NCBI RefSeq assembly: GCF_030813055.1
Contig: NZ_JAUSTW010000002.1
Location: forward strand, 682,001 to 746,000
From: Neobacillus ginsengisoli
GTDB taxonomy: Bacteria > Bacillota > Bacilli > Bacillales_B > DSM-18226
Reading direction: 5' to 3'
Length of the DNA stretch: 64,000 bases
Every line of letters starts with the position of its first letter. Position 1 is the first letter of the stretch. The position numbers and the translations under genes are program-made. The notes beneath the pieces are model-generated. The model saw only the letters and a program-made list of their open reading frames with translations. It had not been told where the DNA came from and did not search any database. Below, piece by piece: positions 9,073 through 18,778 of this stretch.

Positions 9073-9984
9073 GTGACTGAATTAGGGAATCGATTAAAAG
9101 AAGCCCGATTAGCCAAAAATTTAAGCTTAGACGATGTTCAATCTATCACAAAAATTCAAAAGCGTTACTTAATAGGCATTGAAGAAGGCAACTATAGCAG
9201 TATGCCGGGTAATTTTTACGTGCGCGCCTTCATTAAGCAATATTCAGAAGCGCTTCAACTTGATCCTGATGAAATTTTTGAAACATATAAGAATGAAATT
9301 CCTGCAGCACTTAATGATGATTTACCAAATCAATTATCAAGGGTAAAAACGCGGAAAAACATTTCGGAAGGAAATTCGAAAATTTTTGATGTTCTTCCAA
9401 AAATATTAATTGGAATATTCATTATTGGCGCTGCCAGCCTTTTATATTACTTCTTGACTCATCATGTGGGCAGTAAATCGAATCAAACGGCAAATCCGGG
9501 AAATGAGCAAGTGAAGTTTGCTAAATCTGCAGAGTTGGAAAAAGCTAAAACGAATACAACTGATAATGCTATAAAGAATAGCACTGCTAAAAACAATAAT
9601 TCCGCTGCAATGCAAGATACGGGGAATACACAGGCTGCAGTTCCATCACCGCAAGAGTTAACAGTTGTCCAAAGTGTCGGCAAAAATTCCAGCTATGAAT
9701 TAAAAAACGCTGATAAGTTTGTATTAAAATTGGTTTCAAAGGGTAAAACCTGGGTGAATATTAAAAATGGCAGCGGTCGCTCTTTTTTTAGTGGGACACT
9801 TACAACTACCGGAACTTCCAGCCAAACTGTTGATTTCACAAAGGAAGATAAAGCGGTAATTGTTGTAGGAAATGCAATCGATACGGACATTTATGTAAAT
9901 GACCAAAAGCTAGAGTATGCTATTGCACCGACTTCGGTGGTTAGTCAGAACGTAACGATTCAATTGGTTCCTAAGACCAAATAG
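9073..9984 (+). CDS. rodZ: Cell-shape membrane protein RodZ (YmfM)
   Basis: 303 residues starting at GTG. Residues 1-80 form a Cro/CI-type HTH_25 domain. A basic stretch (RVKTRKN) precedes one membrane segment at about residues 111-130. A low-complexity Asn/Thr/Ala linker and a C-terminal DUF4115 beta domain follow outside. RodZ binds MreB inside the cell and couples it to the wall synthesis machinery. Gene order before pgsA matches other Bacillus. Confidence 0.9.
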   Translation: MTELGNRLKEARLAKNLSLDDVQSITKIQKRYLIGIEEGNYSSMPGNFYVRAFIKQYSEALQLDPDEIFETYKNEIPAALNDDLPNQLSRVKTRKNISEGNSKIFDVLPKILIGIFIIGAASLLYYFLTHHVGSKSNQTANPGNEQVKFAKSAELEKAKTNTTDNAIKNSTAKNNNSAAMQDTGNTQAAVPSPQELTVVQSVGKNSSYELKNADKFVLKLVSKGKTWVNIKNGSGRSFFSGTLTTTGTSSQTVDFTKEDKAVIVVGNAIDTDIYVNDQKLEYAIAPTSVVSQNVTIQLVPKTK

Positions 9985-10006
9985 TCATCTATGGATGGCT
10001 ATTTTT
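9979..10006 (+). terminator. Terminator after rodZ
   Basis: Stem AAATAG-CATC/GATG-CTATTT with a short TAT(G) loop and five T. It overlaps the rodZ stop codon. Confidence 0.7.
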
Positions 10007-10112
10007 CACTGTTATTTTTTGAAGAACTGTTTAGCACCAAAATGAAAGCTTCTTGGTAATAAGCTTTTGCTAATTCCGTTGGGGCTTCTGCTTTTCTATA
10101 GGAGGAAATCGT

Positions 10113-10691
10113 ATGAATTTGCCAAATAAAATAACAGTTTCAAGAATTGTATTAATCCCATTATTCTTGATTGTTATGCTTGTTCCTTTTGATTGGGGTG
10201 ACATTTATGTGCTGGGGGTCTACCTGCCTGTTACCCATCTTGCCGGAGCATTAATCTTTATAATCGCTGCTACGACCGATTGGATTGACGGCTATTATGC
10301 AAGGAAACTAGACCTTGTGACTAATATGGGGAAATTCCTTGACCCGCTCGCCGATAAGCTACTTGTTTCCGCTGCTCTTATCGTTCTCGTAGAACTTGGA
10401 TATGCTGCATCATGGATGGTTATTGTCATTATAAGCAGGGAATTTGCTGTAACAGGTCTTCGTCTATTGCTTGCAGGGGAAGGCGAGGTTGTAGCAGCTA
10501 ATATGTTAGGGAAAATTAAAACATGGACGCAAATTATCGCGATTTCCGCACTTTTATTACATAATATACTATTTGAAATGTTTTCATTACCCTTTGCCAA
10601 TATAGCTTTATGGGTGGCCTTAATCTTTACGATTTGGTCTGGCTGGGATTATTTTGCCAAGAATAGTCATGTATTTAAAAACTCTAAATAG
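10113..10691 (+). CDS. pgsA: Phosphatidylglycerophosphate synthase
   Basis: 192 residues with four or more membrane segments. The CDP-alcohol phosphotransferase signature is complete: D-G-x2-A-R-x8-G-x3-D-x3-D in DWIDGYYARKLDL and GKFLDPLADK (about residues 56-82). It makes phosphatidylglycerol phosphate from CDP-diacylglycerol and glycerol 3-phosphate, the committed step to phosphatidylglycerol. AGGAGG precedes the ATG. It sits between rodZ and cinA as in B. subtilis. Confidence 0.93.
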   Translation: MNLPNKITVSRIVLIPLFLIVMLVPFDWGDIYVLGVYLPVTHLAGALIFIIAATTDWIDGYYARKLDLVTNMGKFLDPLADKLLVSAALIVLVELGYAASWMVIVIISREFAVTGLRLLLAGEGEVVAANMLGKIKTWTQIIAISALLLHNILFEMFSLPFANIALWVALIFTIWSGWDYFAKNSHVFKNSK

Positions 10692-10736
10692 GACTTTTAA
10701 CGCCTCTGCTTGGATTTAATTTAGGAGTGATGAATC

Positions 10737-11990
10737 ATGAATGCTGAAATTATTGCCGTTGGCTCAGAGTTATTATTAGGACAGATTGTTAATACGAACG
10801 CTCGTTTTTTGTCACAGCAATTAGCTGTTCTGGGGATAAATGTTTATTATCATACGGTTGTCGGCGACAACCCTGACCGACTTAAATCAGCAATTGAAAT
10901 TGCGGAACAGCGTTCCAATCTTATTATTTTTACCGGGGGACTCGGGCCGACTAAAGATGATTTGACAAAGGAAACAATTGCCCGTCACATCGGAAAAAAT
11001 CTTGTTATGGATCAAACGGCTTTAGAATCGATTGAGCACTATTTCAAAAAGACCAATCGTATCATGACAGAAAACAATCGTAAGCAGGCTCTTGTATTAG
11101 AAGGCTCTAAAATCCTTCCTAATGATCATGGAATGGCTCCGGGGATGGTTGTTGAAGGTGATGGCATTATCTATATGCTGCTGCCCGGTCCGCCAAAGGA
11201 AATGGAACCGATGTTCAGCCAATACGGTGCCAACGCTATTAGCCTGCAATACGATGCTAAAGAGAAAATTGTTTCAAGAGTGTTAAGATTTTTCGGTATC
11301 GGTGAAGCGGCATTGGAGACAGAAATTATTGATCTAATTGATAATCAAAGCAATCCAACGATTGCTCCGCTTGCAGGTGATAGTGAGGTCACATTAAGAC
11401 TTACTGCGAAGCATATTGACCCGGATTCAGCAAACACTATGCTTGATGAAGTAGAAAAGGCGATAAATAAACGGGTAGGTAAGTTTTTCTACGGGTACGA
11501 TAATACTTCACTTATGAAAGAGTTGACAAAATGTTTAAAAAACAAAAACCTGACATTAGCGGCTGCTGAAAGCTTAACAGGCGGTTTGTTTCAGGAAGAG
11601 TTAACTGGAATTCCGGGTGCAAGCTCTGTGTTAAAAGGCGGAGTTGTCTGTTATTCACCTGAAGTGAAGCAGCAGGTTTTAGGAGTAAAACAAGAAACGA
11701 TTGAAAAGTACGGTGTCGTAAGTGAACAATGTGCGATAGAATTGGCTGAAAATGCAGCAGGATTGATTTCCACTGATATTGGAATTAGTTTCACTGGGGT
11801 GGCAGGTCCTGATGAGCTTGAAGGCAAGCCGGTAGGCACTGTTTATATCGGGATTGCAATTAAAGGTAGGCCGACAATCGTAGAAAAGCTCAATCTCGGC
11901 GGCACAAGGGCTGCTAATCGTATTCGTTCAGTGAAATTTGGCTGTTACTTTTTACTGCGTTATTTAAAAGAATCACAGAATGCTAACTAA
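10737..11990 (+). CDS. cinA: CinA-family protein (competence/damage-inducible; pyridine nucleotide salvage)
   Basis: 417 residues with both standard halves: the N-terminal MoCF-like domain ([18 protein letters not shown]) and the C-terminal amidase-like domain ([28 protein letters not shown]). Family members hydrolyse ADP-ribose and deamidate NMN. In Bacillus the gene precedes recA, as here. The stop codon lies inside the terminator stem. Confidence 0.92.
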   Translation: MNAEIIAVGSELLLGQIVNTNARFLSQQLAVLGINVYYHTVVGDNPDRLKSAIEIAEQRSNLIIFTGGLGPTKDDLTKETIARHIGKNLVMDQTALESIEHYFKKTNRIMTENNRKQALVLEGSKILPNDHGMAPGMVVEGDGIIYMLLPGPPKEMEPMFSQYGANAISLQYDAKEKIVSRVLRFFGIGEAALETEIIDLIDNQSNPTIAPLAGDSEVTLRLTAKHIDPDSANTMLDEVEKAINKRVGKFFYGYDNTSLMKELTKCLKNKNLTLAAAESLTGGLFQEELTGIPGASSVLKGGVVCYSPEVKQQVLGVKQETIEKYGVVSEQCAIELAENAAGLISTDIGISFTGVAGPDELEGKPVGTVYIGIAIKGRPTIVEKLNLGGTRAANRIRSVKFGCYFLLRYLKESQNAN

Positions 11991-12009
11991 GCGTTCTGTG
12001 ATTTTTTTT
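11971..12009 (+). terminator. Terminator of cinA
   Basis: Stem AATCACAGAA-GCT/AGC-TTCTGTGATT followed by a T-run. It includes the last codons of cinA. Confidence 0.85.
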
Positions 12010-12088
12010 GAGTCAAATTCCATTATAAAGATCGCTTTAATGAGTCACTTTATTGGTATTAATAAAGTTATTTGACAATTTAAGATAA

Positions 12089-12125
12089 TGTCAATTTCCA
12101 GTATAAAAAAATATGGAAATTGACA
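12089..12125. repeat. Perfect 12-bp inverted repeat upstream of recA
   Basis: TGTCAATTTCCA at 12089-12100 is the exact reverse complement of TGGAAATTGACA at 12114-12125, with a 13-nt AT-rich spacer. It lies 50 bp before the LexA box and has no T-tail. Role unknown. Confidence 0.65.
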
Positions 12126-12177
12126 AAAATCAGGCTGAAAAGCTTGTTTTAACATAGTAAATACCTTTCAAAACAAT

Positions 12178-12191
12178 CGAATGAATGTTCG
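12178..12191. promoter_or_regulatory. LexA (SOS) box of recA
   Basis: CGAATGAATGTTCG matches the Bacillus SOS box CGAAC-N4-GTTCG at all but one position (T for C at position 5). It sits just upstream of the recA -35 element, as expected for LexA repression. Confidence 0.85.
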
Positions 12192-12200
12192 ATTTTTTAC

Positions 12201-12229
12201 TCGACAAAAAGCTAAAAAGAGGTTATATT
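12201..12229 (+). promoter_or_regulatory. Sigma-A promoter of recA
   Basis: TCGACA, a 17-bp spacer and TATATT; each hexamer is one base off consensus. It is immediately downstream of the LexA box. Confidence 0.75.
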
Positions 12230-12299
12230 ATTTATAGGTTCATTTTAATAGATTGAGGCAATTATTTTGTGTTTATATAAATGAAGGAGGAACTAATTA

Positions 12300-13340
12300 G
12301 TGAGTGATCGTAAAGCCGCCTTAGAAATGGCGTTAAAACAAATTGAAAAACAATTTGGTAAAGGTTCCATTATGAAAATGGGAGAGCAAACGGAAACTAG
12401 AATTTCTACTGTTCCGAGCGGCTCTTTAGCTCTTGATTCAGCACTTGGTGTTGGCGGATATCCTAGAGGACGGATAATTGAGATCTATGGACCGGAAAGT
12501 TCCGGTAAAACAACTGTTGCCCTGCATGCAATTGCAGAAGTACAGGCAGCAGGAGGACAAGCTGCATTTATCGATGCAGAGCACGCGCTTGATCCAACAT
12601 ATGCACAAAAATTAGGCGTTAACATTGATGAGTTATTATTGTCCCAACCGGACACCGGTGAACAAGGTTTGGAAATCGCTGAGGCACTTGTGCGAAGCGG
12701 TGCAGTAGATATTATTGTCATCGACTCTGTAGCGGCGTTAGTTCCTAAGGCAGAAATTGAAGGTGAAATGGGAGATGCACATGTAGGTTTACAGGCTCGC
12801 TTAATGTCCCAGGCACTTCGTAAGCTTTCCGGTGCGATTAACAAATCGAAAACAATCGCTGTCTTTATTAACCAAATCCGTGAAAAAGTTGGAGTTATGT
12901 TTGGAAACCCCGAGACAACACCAGGTGGACGCGCTTTAAAATTCTACTCGACTATTCGACTTGAAGTCCGTCGTGCAGAAACACTAAAGCAAGGAAATGA
13001 CATGGTAGGAAACAAAACAAAAATTAAAGTTGTTAAAAATAAAGTCGCTCCACCTTTCCGAGTAGCTGAAGTGGATATAATGTATGGTGAAGGTATATCT
13101 AAAGAAGGCGAGACCATTGACCTTGGAGCTGAATTAGATATCGTTCAAAAAAGCGGTTCCTGGTATTCTTATAATGAAGAACGCCTTGGTCAGGGACGGG
13201 AAAATGCAAAGCAGTTTTTGAAAGAAAACCCAAGTATTCGCCTTGAAATTCAACAAAAAATTCGTGAGCATTATGGTTTAGACGGTGAAAAAACTGTCAC
13301 GGAAACGGACGATGATGATCAATTTGAATTACTTGACTAA
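12300..13340 (+). CDS. recA: Recombinase A
   Basis: 346 residues, full length. Walker [10 protein letters not shown] is at residues 66-74, followed by the standard [20 protein letters not shown] and [22 protein letters not shown] (loop 2) segments, and an acidic C-terminus. It forms filaments on single-stranded DNA, drives strand exchange and triggers LexA self-cleavage. The start is GTG, 10 nt after AAGGAGG. Control by LexA is supported by the upstream box. Confidence 0.98.
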   Translation: MSDRKAALEMALKQIEKQFGKGSIMKMGEQTETRISTVPSGSLALDSALGVGGYPRGRIIEIYGPESSGKTTVALHAIAEVQAAGGQAAFIDAEHALDPTYAQKLGVNIDELLLSQPDTGEQGLEIAEALVRSGAVDIIVIDSVAALVPKAEIEGEMGDAHVGLQARLMSQALRKLSGAINKSKTIAVFINQIREKVGVMFGNPETTPGGRALKFYSTIRLEVRRAETLKQGNDMVGNKTKIKVVKNKVAPPFRVAEVDIMYGEGISKEGETIDLGAELDIVQKSGSWYSYNEERLGQGRENAKQFLKENPSIRLEIQQKIREHYGLDGEKTVTETDDDDQFELLD

Positions 13341-13347
13341 AAACCTC

Positions 13348-13381
13348 GAGCAAAGCCCCTTGTCGGGTTTTGCTCTTTTTT
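13348..13381 (+). terminator. Terminator of recA
   Basis: Stem GAGCAAA-CCC/GGG-TTTGCTC followed by six or more T. Confidence 0.9.
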
Positions 13382-13495
13382 GATAAAATGTATTTTTATG
13401 CAAATTAATTTATTATTACACATTATAAAAACCGTCAGAAATCGTGAATATGTGAACAAATTCGAAATATTTCAAAAAGCTAACAGGACTTACCC

Positions 13496-13524
13496 TTGAC
13501 AATGAATATACACACATTTACAAT
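13496..13524 (+). promoter_or_regulatory. Sigma-A promoter of rny
   Basis: Consensus TTGACA, exact 17-bp spacer, and TACAAT (one base off). It lies 135 nt before the rny start, leaving a long 5' leader. Confidence 0.8.
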
Positions 13525-13659
13525 TAACATGTATATTTTACATTTTTGTTAATATTACAAAGTAAAAAGCCTTGGTGCTTGCTGTATGTTGAGTCTAAAC
13601 AATGTACATGCCGACACTTAAAAAAGTAACAAAAGTTCATAGCAAGAGGAGGTGTAACG

Positions 13660-15219
13660 ATGGAACCTATTACAATCATCTCCATTTTGCTTGGCCTTAT
13701 CGTCGGTGCCGTTGTTGGCTATTTTATTCGTAAATCCATTGCTGAAGCAAAAATTGCCGGAGCAAAGAATGCTGCAGAGCAAATCCTTGAAGATGCAAAA
13801 CGTGATGCTGACTCATTGAAGAAAGAAGCTTTGCTGGAGGCAAAGGATGAAATTCACAAGCTTCGTACAGAAGCTGAACGTGAGGTTCGTGAACGAAGAA
13901 ATGAACTGCAAAAACAAGAAAACCGTTTACTGCAAAGAGAAGAGAATTTAGATCGAAAAGATGAAACGTTAAATAAACGTGAGAGTCTTTTAGAAAAGAA
14001 GGATGATTCTCTTAACCAAAGACAACAGCATATTGAAGAGATGGAAAGCAAAGTGGACGAGTTGGTACGATTACAACAGACTGAACTCGAACGAATTTCG
14101 AGCTTGACGCGTGATGAAGCAAAGGCGATCATTATAGAGCGTACCGAGCAGGAACTTTCTGTTGATACTGCGATTATGATCAAGGAAAGTGAAAACCGCG
14201 CCAAAGAAGAAGCTGATAAGAAGGCGAAGGAAATTCTATCATTGGCAATCCAGCGTTGCGCTGCTGACCATGTTGCGGAAACGACTGTCTCTGTAGTCAA
14301 CCTTCCAAATGATGAAATGAAAGGCCGAATTATTGGCCGTGAAGGACGAAATATCCGTACCCTTGAGACACTTACAGGAATTGATTTGATTATTGATGAT
14401 ACTCCTGAAGCTGTCATTCTTTCAGGTTTTGACCCAATACGTCGTGAAACAGCCCGCTTAGCGCTGGAAAAACTAGTACAAGACGGACGTATTCATCCTG
14501 CCCGTATTGAGGAAATGGTTGAAAAATCCCGTCGTGAAGTGGATGAGTATATTCGAGAAGTTGGTGAACAAACAACATTTGAAGTTGGTGTACATGGACT
14601 TCATCCGGATTTAATCAAAATTCTTGGCCGCTTAAAGTACCGTACAAGCTACGGACAAAATGTTTTAAAACACTCAATGGAGGTTGCACAGCTTTCGGGC
14701 TTGCTTGCAGCTGAGCTTGGTGAGGATGAAACATTGGCCCGTCGTGCGGGATTATTACACGATATCGGAAAAGCCATCGACCATGAAGTGGAAGGCAGCC
14801 ATGTTGAGATTGGTGTTGAGCTAGCGACAAAATACAAGGAACACCCAGTGGTTATTAACAGTATTGCTTCTCACCATGGGGATACTGAACCAACATCTAT
14901 AATTGCTGTTTTGGTTGCTGCTGCTGACGCTTTATCAGCCGCGAGACCGGGTGCACGTAGTGAGACTCTCGAAAACTATATCCGCCGTCTTGAAAAGCTG
15001 GAAGAGATTTCTGAGTCGTATGAAGGTGTTGAAAAGTCGTTTGCGATTCAAGCAGGTCGTGAAGTGCGCATCATTGTAAGACCGGATGCCATTGATGATC
15101 TAGCTGCACATCGTTTAGCACGTGATATTCGTAAGAGAATTGAAGAAGAGCTAGATTATCCCGGACATATTAAAGTGACAGTGATCCGTGAAACACGGGC
15201 TGTGGAATATGCGAAATAA
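13660..15219 (+). CDS. rny: Ribonuclease Y
   Basis: 519 residues. An N-terminal membrane anchor (residues 4-23) is followed by a long charged coiled coil (to about 185), a KH RNA-binding domain ([15 protein letters not shown], about 222-236) and an HD domain with HDIG at about residues 367-370 in LLHDIGKA. It is the main endonuclease starting mRNA decay in Bacillus and acts at the membrane. RicA (YmcA), encoded downstream, belongs to the complex that guides RNase Y. Confidence 0.96.
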   Translation: MEPITIISILLGLIVGAVVGYFIRKSIAEAKIAGAKNAAEQILEDAKRDADSLKKEALLEAKDEIHKLRTEAEREVRERRNELQKQENRLLQREENLDRKDETLNKRESLLEKKDDSLNQRQQHIEEMESKVDELVRLQQTELERISSLTRDEAKAIIIERTEQELSVDTAIMIKESENRAKEEADKKAKEILSLAIQRCAADHVAETTVSVVNLPNDEMKGRIIGREGRNIRTLETLTGIDLIIDDTPEAVILSGFDPIRRETARLALEKLVQDGRIHPARIEEMVEKSRREVDEYIREVGEQTTFEVGVHGLHPDLIKILGRLKYRTSYGQNVLKHSMEVAQLSGLLAAELGEDETLARRAGLLHDIGKAIDHEVEGSHVEIGVELATKYKEHPVVINSIASHHGDTEPTSIIAVLVAAADALSAARPGARSETLENYIRRLEKLEEISESYEGVEKSFAIQAGREVRIIVRPDAIDDLAAHRLARDIRKRIEEELDYPGHIKVTVIRETRAVEYAK

Positions 15220-15249
15220 AGCGGTGCGTATGCACCGCTTTATTTTTTT
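15217..15249 (+). terminator. Terminator of rny
   Basis: Stem AAAGCGGTGC/GCACCGCTTT with a short loop and a T-rich tail. Confidence 0.9.
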
Positions 15250-15325
15250 AAGGACTATAACGGTTAATTTATATGCCATGTGATACAATTTAAACAGATA
15301 GGTCATAATCGGAAAGGGTAAAGAC

Positions 15326-16123
15326 ATGAATTTATTATTTATTGGAGATGTTGTGGGCTCTCCCGGACGTGATATGGTAAAAGAATATTTGCCAAAATTA
15401 AAAGAGAAATACCACCCGCATTTTACCATTATCAATGGTGAGAATGCCGCAGCCGGAAAAGGGATTACCGAAAAAATATACAGAGAATTTTTAATGTATG
15501 GGGCACAAGCAGTGACCCTTGGAAATCATGCTTGGGATAACAAAGAAATCTTCGAATTTATCGATAACGCCAAGAATATGGTTAGACCCGCGAATTTTCC
15601 TGAAGGAACTCCCGGTAAAGGACTAGCGTTTTTTAAAGTGAATGATCTGGAAATAGCGGTTATTAATTTACAAGGGCGGACCTTTATGGCACCGCTGGAC
15701 TGTCCTTTCAGGAAAGCCGATGAATTAGTTGAAATAGCTAGAGCAAGGACGCCTTTTATTTTTGTTGATTTTCACGCCGAGGTAACAAGTGAAAAACAAG
15801 CAATGGGCTGGTACCTCGACGGGCGGGTTTCCGCAGTCGTTGGTACGCATACACATGTTCAAACAGCTGACAGCCGTGTCCTGCCGGGAGGTACGGGATA
15901 TTTATCAGACGTAGGCATGACTGGACCTTATGATGGGATTCTAGGTGTTGAAAAGGAGCTAGTCCTAAAAAGATTTTTAACAAGCCTTCCGGTTCGCTTT
16001 GAAGTGCCGAAAACAGGCCGCAACCAATTAAGTGCTGTATATATTGAACTTGACAGAAAAAATGGATTTAGTAAAAAATTAGAACGTATTTTAATAAATG
16101 ATGATCAACCATGGTATTCATAA
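15326..16123 (+). CDS. ymdB: 2',3'-cyclic-nucleotide phosphodiesterase YmdB
   Basis: 265 residues of the YmdB calcineurin-like phosphoesterase family. Metal-binding segments are visible: FIGDVVGSPGRD (N-terminus), NGENAAAGKG, LGNHAWDNKE, DFHAEVTSEKQA and GTHTHVQTAD. B. subtilis YmdB influences biofilm and motility gene choice. It follows rny as usual, and a strong terminator closes it. Confidence 0.93.
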   Translation: MNLLFIGDVVGSPGRDMVKEYLPKLKEKYHPHFTIINGENAAAGKGITEKIYREFLMYGAQAVTLGNHAWDNKEIFEFIDNAKNMVRPANFPEGTPGKGLAFFKVNDLEIAVINLQGRTFMAPLDCPFRKADELVEIARARTPFIFVDFHAEVTSEKQAMGWYLDGRVSAVVGTHTHVQTADSRVLPGGTGYLSDVGMTGPYDGILGVEKELVLKRFLTSLPVRFEVPKTGRNQLSAVYIELDRKNGFSKKLERILINDDQPWYS

Positions 16124-16130
16124 TCCTGGA

Positions 16131-16158
16131 AACTCTCCTTATTGGAGAGTTTTTTTTA
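16131..16158 (+). terminator. Terminator of ymdB
   Basis: Stem AACTCTCC/GGAGAGTT with a 5-6-nt loop and eight T. Confidence 0.9.
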
Positions 16159-16173
16159 TCTTTTTTTGTCCAA

Positions 16174-16201
16174 GCCGGAATATGTCTATTGCCTGACGAA
16201 T
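16174..16201 (+). promoter_or_regulatory. Candidate sigma-H promoter of spoVS
   Basis: GCCGGAATA (8 of 9 to the -35 form RNAGGAWWW), 12-bp spacer, then GACGAAT (full match to RNNGAAT). spoVS is known to be sigma-H dependent in B. subtilis. Confidence 0.6.
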
Positions 16202-16286
16202 ATAGTAGCAGTGGAATATTATACACCTGATTTATTCATGAAACTGCTCATGCGGGATCGGGATTTTATACAAGGAGGAGCTAGGA

Positions 16287-16547
16287 ATGGAAATATTAAA
16301 AGTTTCAGCAAAATCTAATCCTAATTCTGTAGCTGGTGCACTTGCCGGAGTTCTGCGTGAAAGAGGTGCAGCGGAAATACAGGCGATTGGGGCGGGTGCA
16401 TTGAATCAAGCCGTTAAGGCAGTAGCGATTGCTCGAGGATTTGTAGCACCTAGCGGAGTTGATTTGATCTGCATCCCTGCGTTTACCGATATCTTAATTG
16501 ACGGGGAAGAACGAACAGCAATTAAGCTTATTGTAGAGCCGCGTTGA
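16287..16547 (+). CDS. spoVS: Stage V sporulation protein S
   Basis: 86 residues, nearly invariant across Bacillaceae (MEILKVSAKSNPNSVAGALAG). SpoVS is an Alba-like small protein needed to progress beyond stage V and for coat assembly; it may bind DNA. AGGAGG precedes the ATG, and the upstream promoter resembles sigma-H. A clear terminator follows. Confidence 0.97.
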   Translation: MEILKVSAKSNPNSVAGALAGVLRERGAAEIQAIGAGALNQAVKAVAIARGFVAPSGVDLICIPAFTDILIDGEERTAIKLIVEPR

Positions 16548-16598
16548 AGGAATCGAAAAACCTAAAAACAATGGTTGATAAAGAGATTTTTCATTTAT

Positions 16599-16627
16599 CT
16601 GCTTGTCTTATGACAAGCAGGTTTTTT
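16599..16627 (+). terminator. Terminator of spoVS
   Basis: Stem CTGCTTGTC/GACAAGCAG, 4-nt loop TTAT, then a T-run. Confidence 0.92.
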
Positions 16628-16790
16628 GTTATTATAAGGAGTCTGAAATCGTTTTAATTAATAGGTGTAAGAAAACTATTATTCTGATATAAAAGAAGTT
16701 GATTTTTTCAATACATTTCAAGAAGGCTAAAACTAAGCTGAAATAGTGAAAAGTAGCCGTGGAATGCGCTATTATGCATGTTTCGCTGTG

Positions 16791-16817
16791 TTCGTCTGAA
16801 ATCAGAAAACAGACGAA
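16791..16817. repeat. 8-bp inverted repeat in the korA upstream region
   Basis: TTCGTCTG and CAGACGAA around an 11-nt spacer. No T-tail. Possibly an operator; no known regulator recognised. Confidence 0.4.
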
Positions 16818-16870
16818 TATTAAATAATAAAAAAATATTCATATTTTAGACAATATTTATGATTAAAGGG

Positions 16871-16913
16871 TTGCAATTTTTAATACATAGGTCTAGAATT
16901 GAAAGCGTTTAGT
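16871..16913 (+). promoter_or_regulatory. korAB promoter with overlapping cre-like site
   Basis: TTGCAA-17 bp-TAGAAT is a fair sigma-A promoter. TGAAAGCGTTTAGT at 16900-16913 follows the -10 directly and matches 9 of 11 fixed positions of the CcpA cre consensus TGWAANCGNTNWCA. At this place it would repress. Confidence 0.5.
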
Positions 16914-17041
16914 ACGTATCTAAGAATAAATTCGCTTTGATTCTTTAAAGCATAAAAGTCTAGTGATTTACTTGGAAAAGTGCTACACTAATAGATGATT
17001 AAATCTACTTAATTTTTTACATATCCAAAGGGGTGTAAGTC

Positions 17042-18778
17042 ATGATCAATCAACTTTCATGGAAAGTTGGCGGACAACAAGGGGAAGGTATTGAAAGTAC
17101 TGGGGAAATCTTTGCTATCGCACTGAATCGCCTGGGATATTACTTGTATGGTTATCGTCACTTTTCATCTCGGATTAAAGGCGGTCATACAAATAATAAG
17201 ATTCGAGTGAGTACAACTGAAGTTCGTTCCATTTCTGACGATCTTGATATTCTTGTTGCATTTGACCAAGAAACAATCGATTTAAATTACAAAGAGTTAC
17301 ATAGTAAAGGAGTAATCCTTGCTGATTCTAAATTTGATCCAAAGAAGCCTGAAGATTCCAGCGCTTCAATGTATGCGGTACCATTTACTGAAATTGCTAC
17401 ACAATTAGGGACATCTCTAATGAAAAACATGGTGGCAATCGGTGCAACTTCTGCAGTATTAGATCTGGATATAAATGTATTTGAAGAAGTAGTTCGTGAG
17501 ATTTTCGGTAGAAAAGGCGACCAAGTCGTTGCAAAAAACATGGATGCAATCAAAGCCGGCTTTGATTATATGAAAGAAAACATGGATGCAAATGTTCCAA
17601 CAATGGAGCTTGAAAAAGCGGACGGCAAAAAACGGATGTTCATGATTGGTAATGATGCAATCGCTTTGGGAGCGCTTGCAGCAGGATGTCGTTTCATGGC
17701 TGCCTATCCAATCACACCGGCGTCTGATATCATGGAGTATTTAATTAAGAAACTACCTGCAGTTGGAGGTACAGTTATTCAAACAGAAGATGAAATTGCT
17801 GCTTGTACAATGACAATTGGTGCAAGTTATGGCGGTGTTCGTGCCATCACTGCTTCTTCCGGCCCTGGATTATCTTTAAAGATGGAAGCAATTGGATTAG
17901 CTGGTATTACAGAAACTCCACTTGTCATTGTTGACACTCAACGTGGCGGTCCTTCAACAGGATTACCAACAAAACAGGAGCAGTCTGACTTAATGGCGAT
18001 GATTTACGGAACACACGGTGAAATTCCAAAAATTGTTATGGCGCCAAGTACAGTTGAAGAGGCTTTCTATGATACAGCAGAAGCTTTTAATCTTGCAGAA
18101 GAATATCAATGCCCTGTTATTGTCTTATCAGACCTTCAATTATCTTTAGGTAAGCAAACAGTAGAACCGCTTGATGTTTCAAAAGTGGAAATTAGACGTG
18201 GTAAGCTTGTAACTGAAGAGCTTCCTGAGATTGAAAACAAAGGTTACTTCAAGCGTTATGAAGTTACAGAAGATGGTATTTCACCACGTACGATTCCTGG
18301 TCAGAAAAATGGTATTCACCATGTGACAGGTGTTGAGCATGCTGAGACAGGAAAACCATCTGAATCTGCTGCAAACCGGATCGCCCAAATGGACAAACGT
18401 TTCCGTAAGGTTGAAAATATCCGTTTTAATACACCTGTATATAAAAATGCACCACATGAAGATGCAGATCTATTGATCGTAGGTTTTAACTCAACTCGCG
18501 GTGCTATTGAAGAAGCAATGGTTCGTCTTGAAAATGACGGCATGAAAGTAAATCATGCTCAAATCCGTTTAATTCATCCATTCCCAACAGACGAAGTTCT
18601 TCCACTAATTCGTTCTGCGAAAAAAGTAATTGTTGTCGAAAACAATGCAACCGGACAATTAGCAAATATTATGAAAATGAATGTCGGGCATGCTGAAAAG
18701 ATCACTAAATATGTTAAATATGATGGAAATCCATTTCTTCCTCACGAAGTTCATTCAAAATGTAAGGAGTTGTTCTAA
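17042..18778 (+). CDS. korA: 2-oxoacid:ferredoxin oxidoreductase, fused gamma-alpha subunit
   Basis: 578 residues. The first ~190 are the gamma domain (WKVGGQQGEGIESTGEIFA); the rest is the alpha subunit with YPITPASDIMEY and the TASSGPGLSLKMEA segment. It acts with KorB to oxidatively decarboxylate a 2-oxoacid, probably 2-oxoglutarate, to acyl-CoA, passing electrons to ferredoxin. korB starts directly after its stop codon. B. subtilis has tdh-kbl at this place instead; several other Bacilli keep kor genes before miaB. Confidence 0.9.
   Translation: MINQLSWKVGGQQGEGIESTGEIFAIALNRLGYYLYGYRHFSSRIKGGHTNNKIRVSTTEVRSISDDLDILVAFDQETIDLNYKELHSKGVILADSKFDPKKPEDSSASMYAVPFTEIATQLGTSLMKNMVAIGATSAVLDLDINVFEEVVREIFGRKGDQVVAKNMDAIKAGFDYMKENMDANVPTMELEKADGKKRMFMIGNDAIALGALAAGCRFMAAYPITPASDIMEYLIKKLPAVGGTVIQTEDEIAACTMTIGASYGGVRAITASSGPGLSLKMEAIGLAGITETPLVIVDTQRGGPSTGLPTKQEQSDLMAMIYGTHGEIPKIVMAPSTVEEAFYDTAEAFNLAEEYQCPVIVLSDLQLSLGKQTVEPLDVSKVEIRRGKLVTEELPEIENKGYFKRYEVTEDGISPRTIPGQKNGIHHVTGVEHAETGKPSESAANRIAQMDKRFRKVENIRFNTPVYKNAPHEDADLLIVGFNSTRGAIEEAMVRLENDGMKVNHAQIRLIHPFPTDEVLPLIRSAKKVIVVENNATGQLANIMKMNVGHAEKITKYVKYDGNPFLPHEVHSKCKELF

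Noticed and set aside
13854..14417. 187-codon antisense ORF in rny
   Set aside because: It mirrors the charged coiled-coil coding of RNase Y; the Ser/Arg-rich composition is an artefact of the antisense frame.
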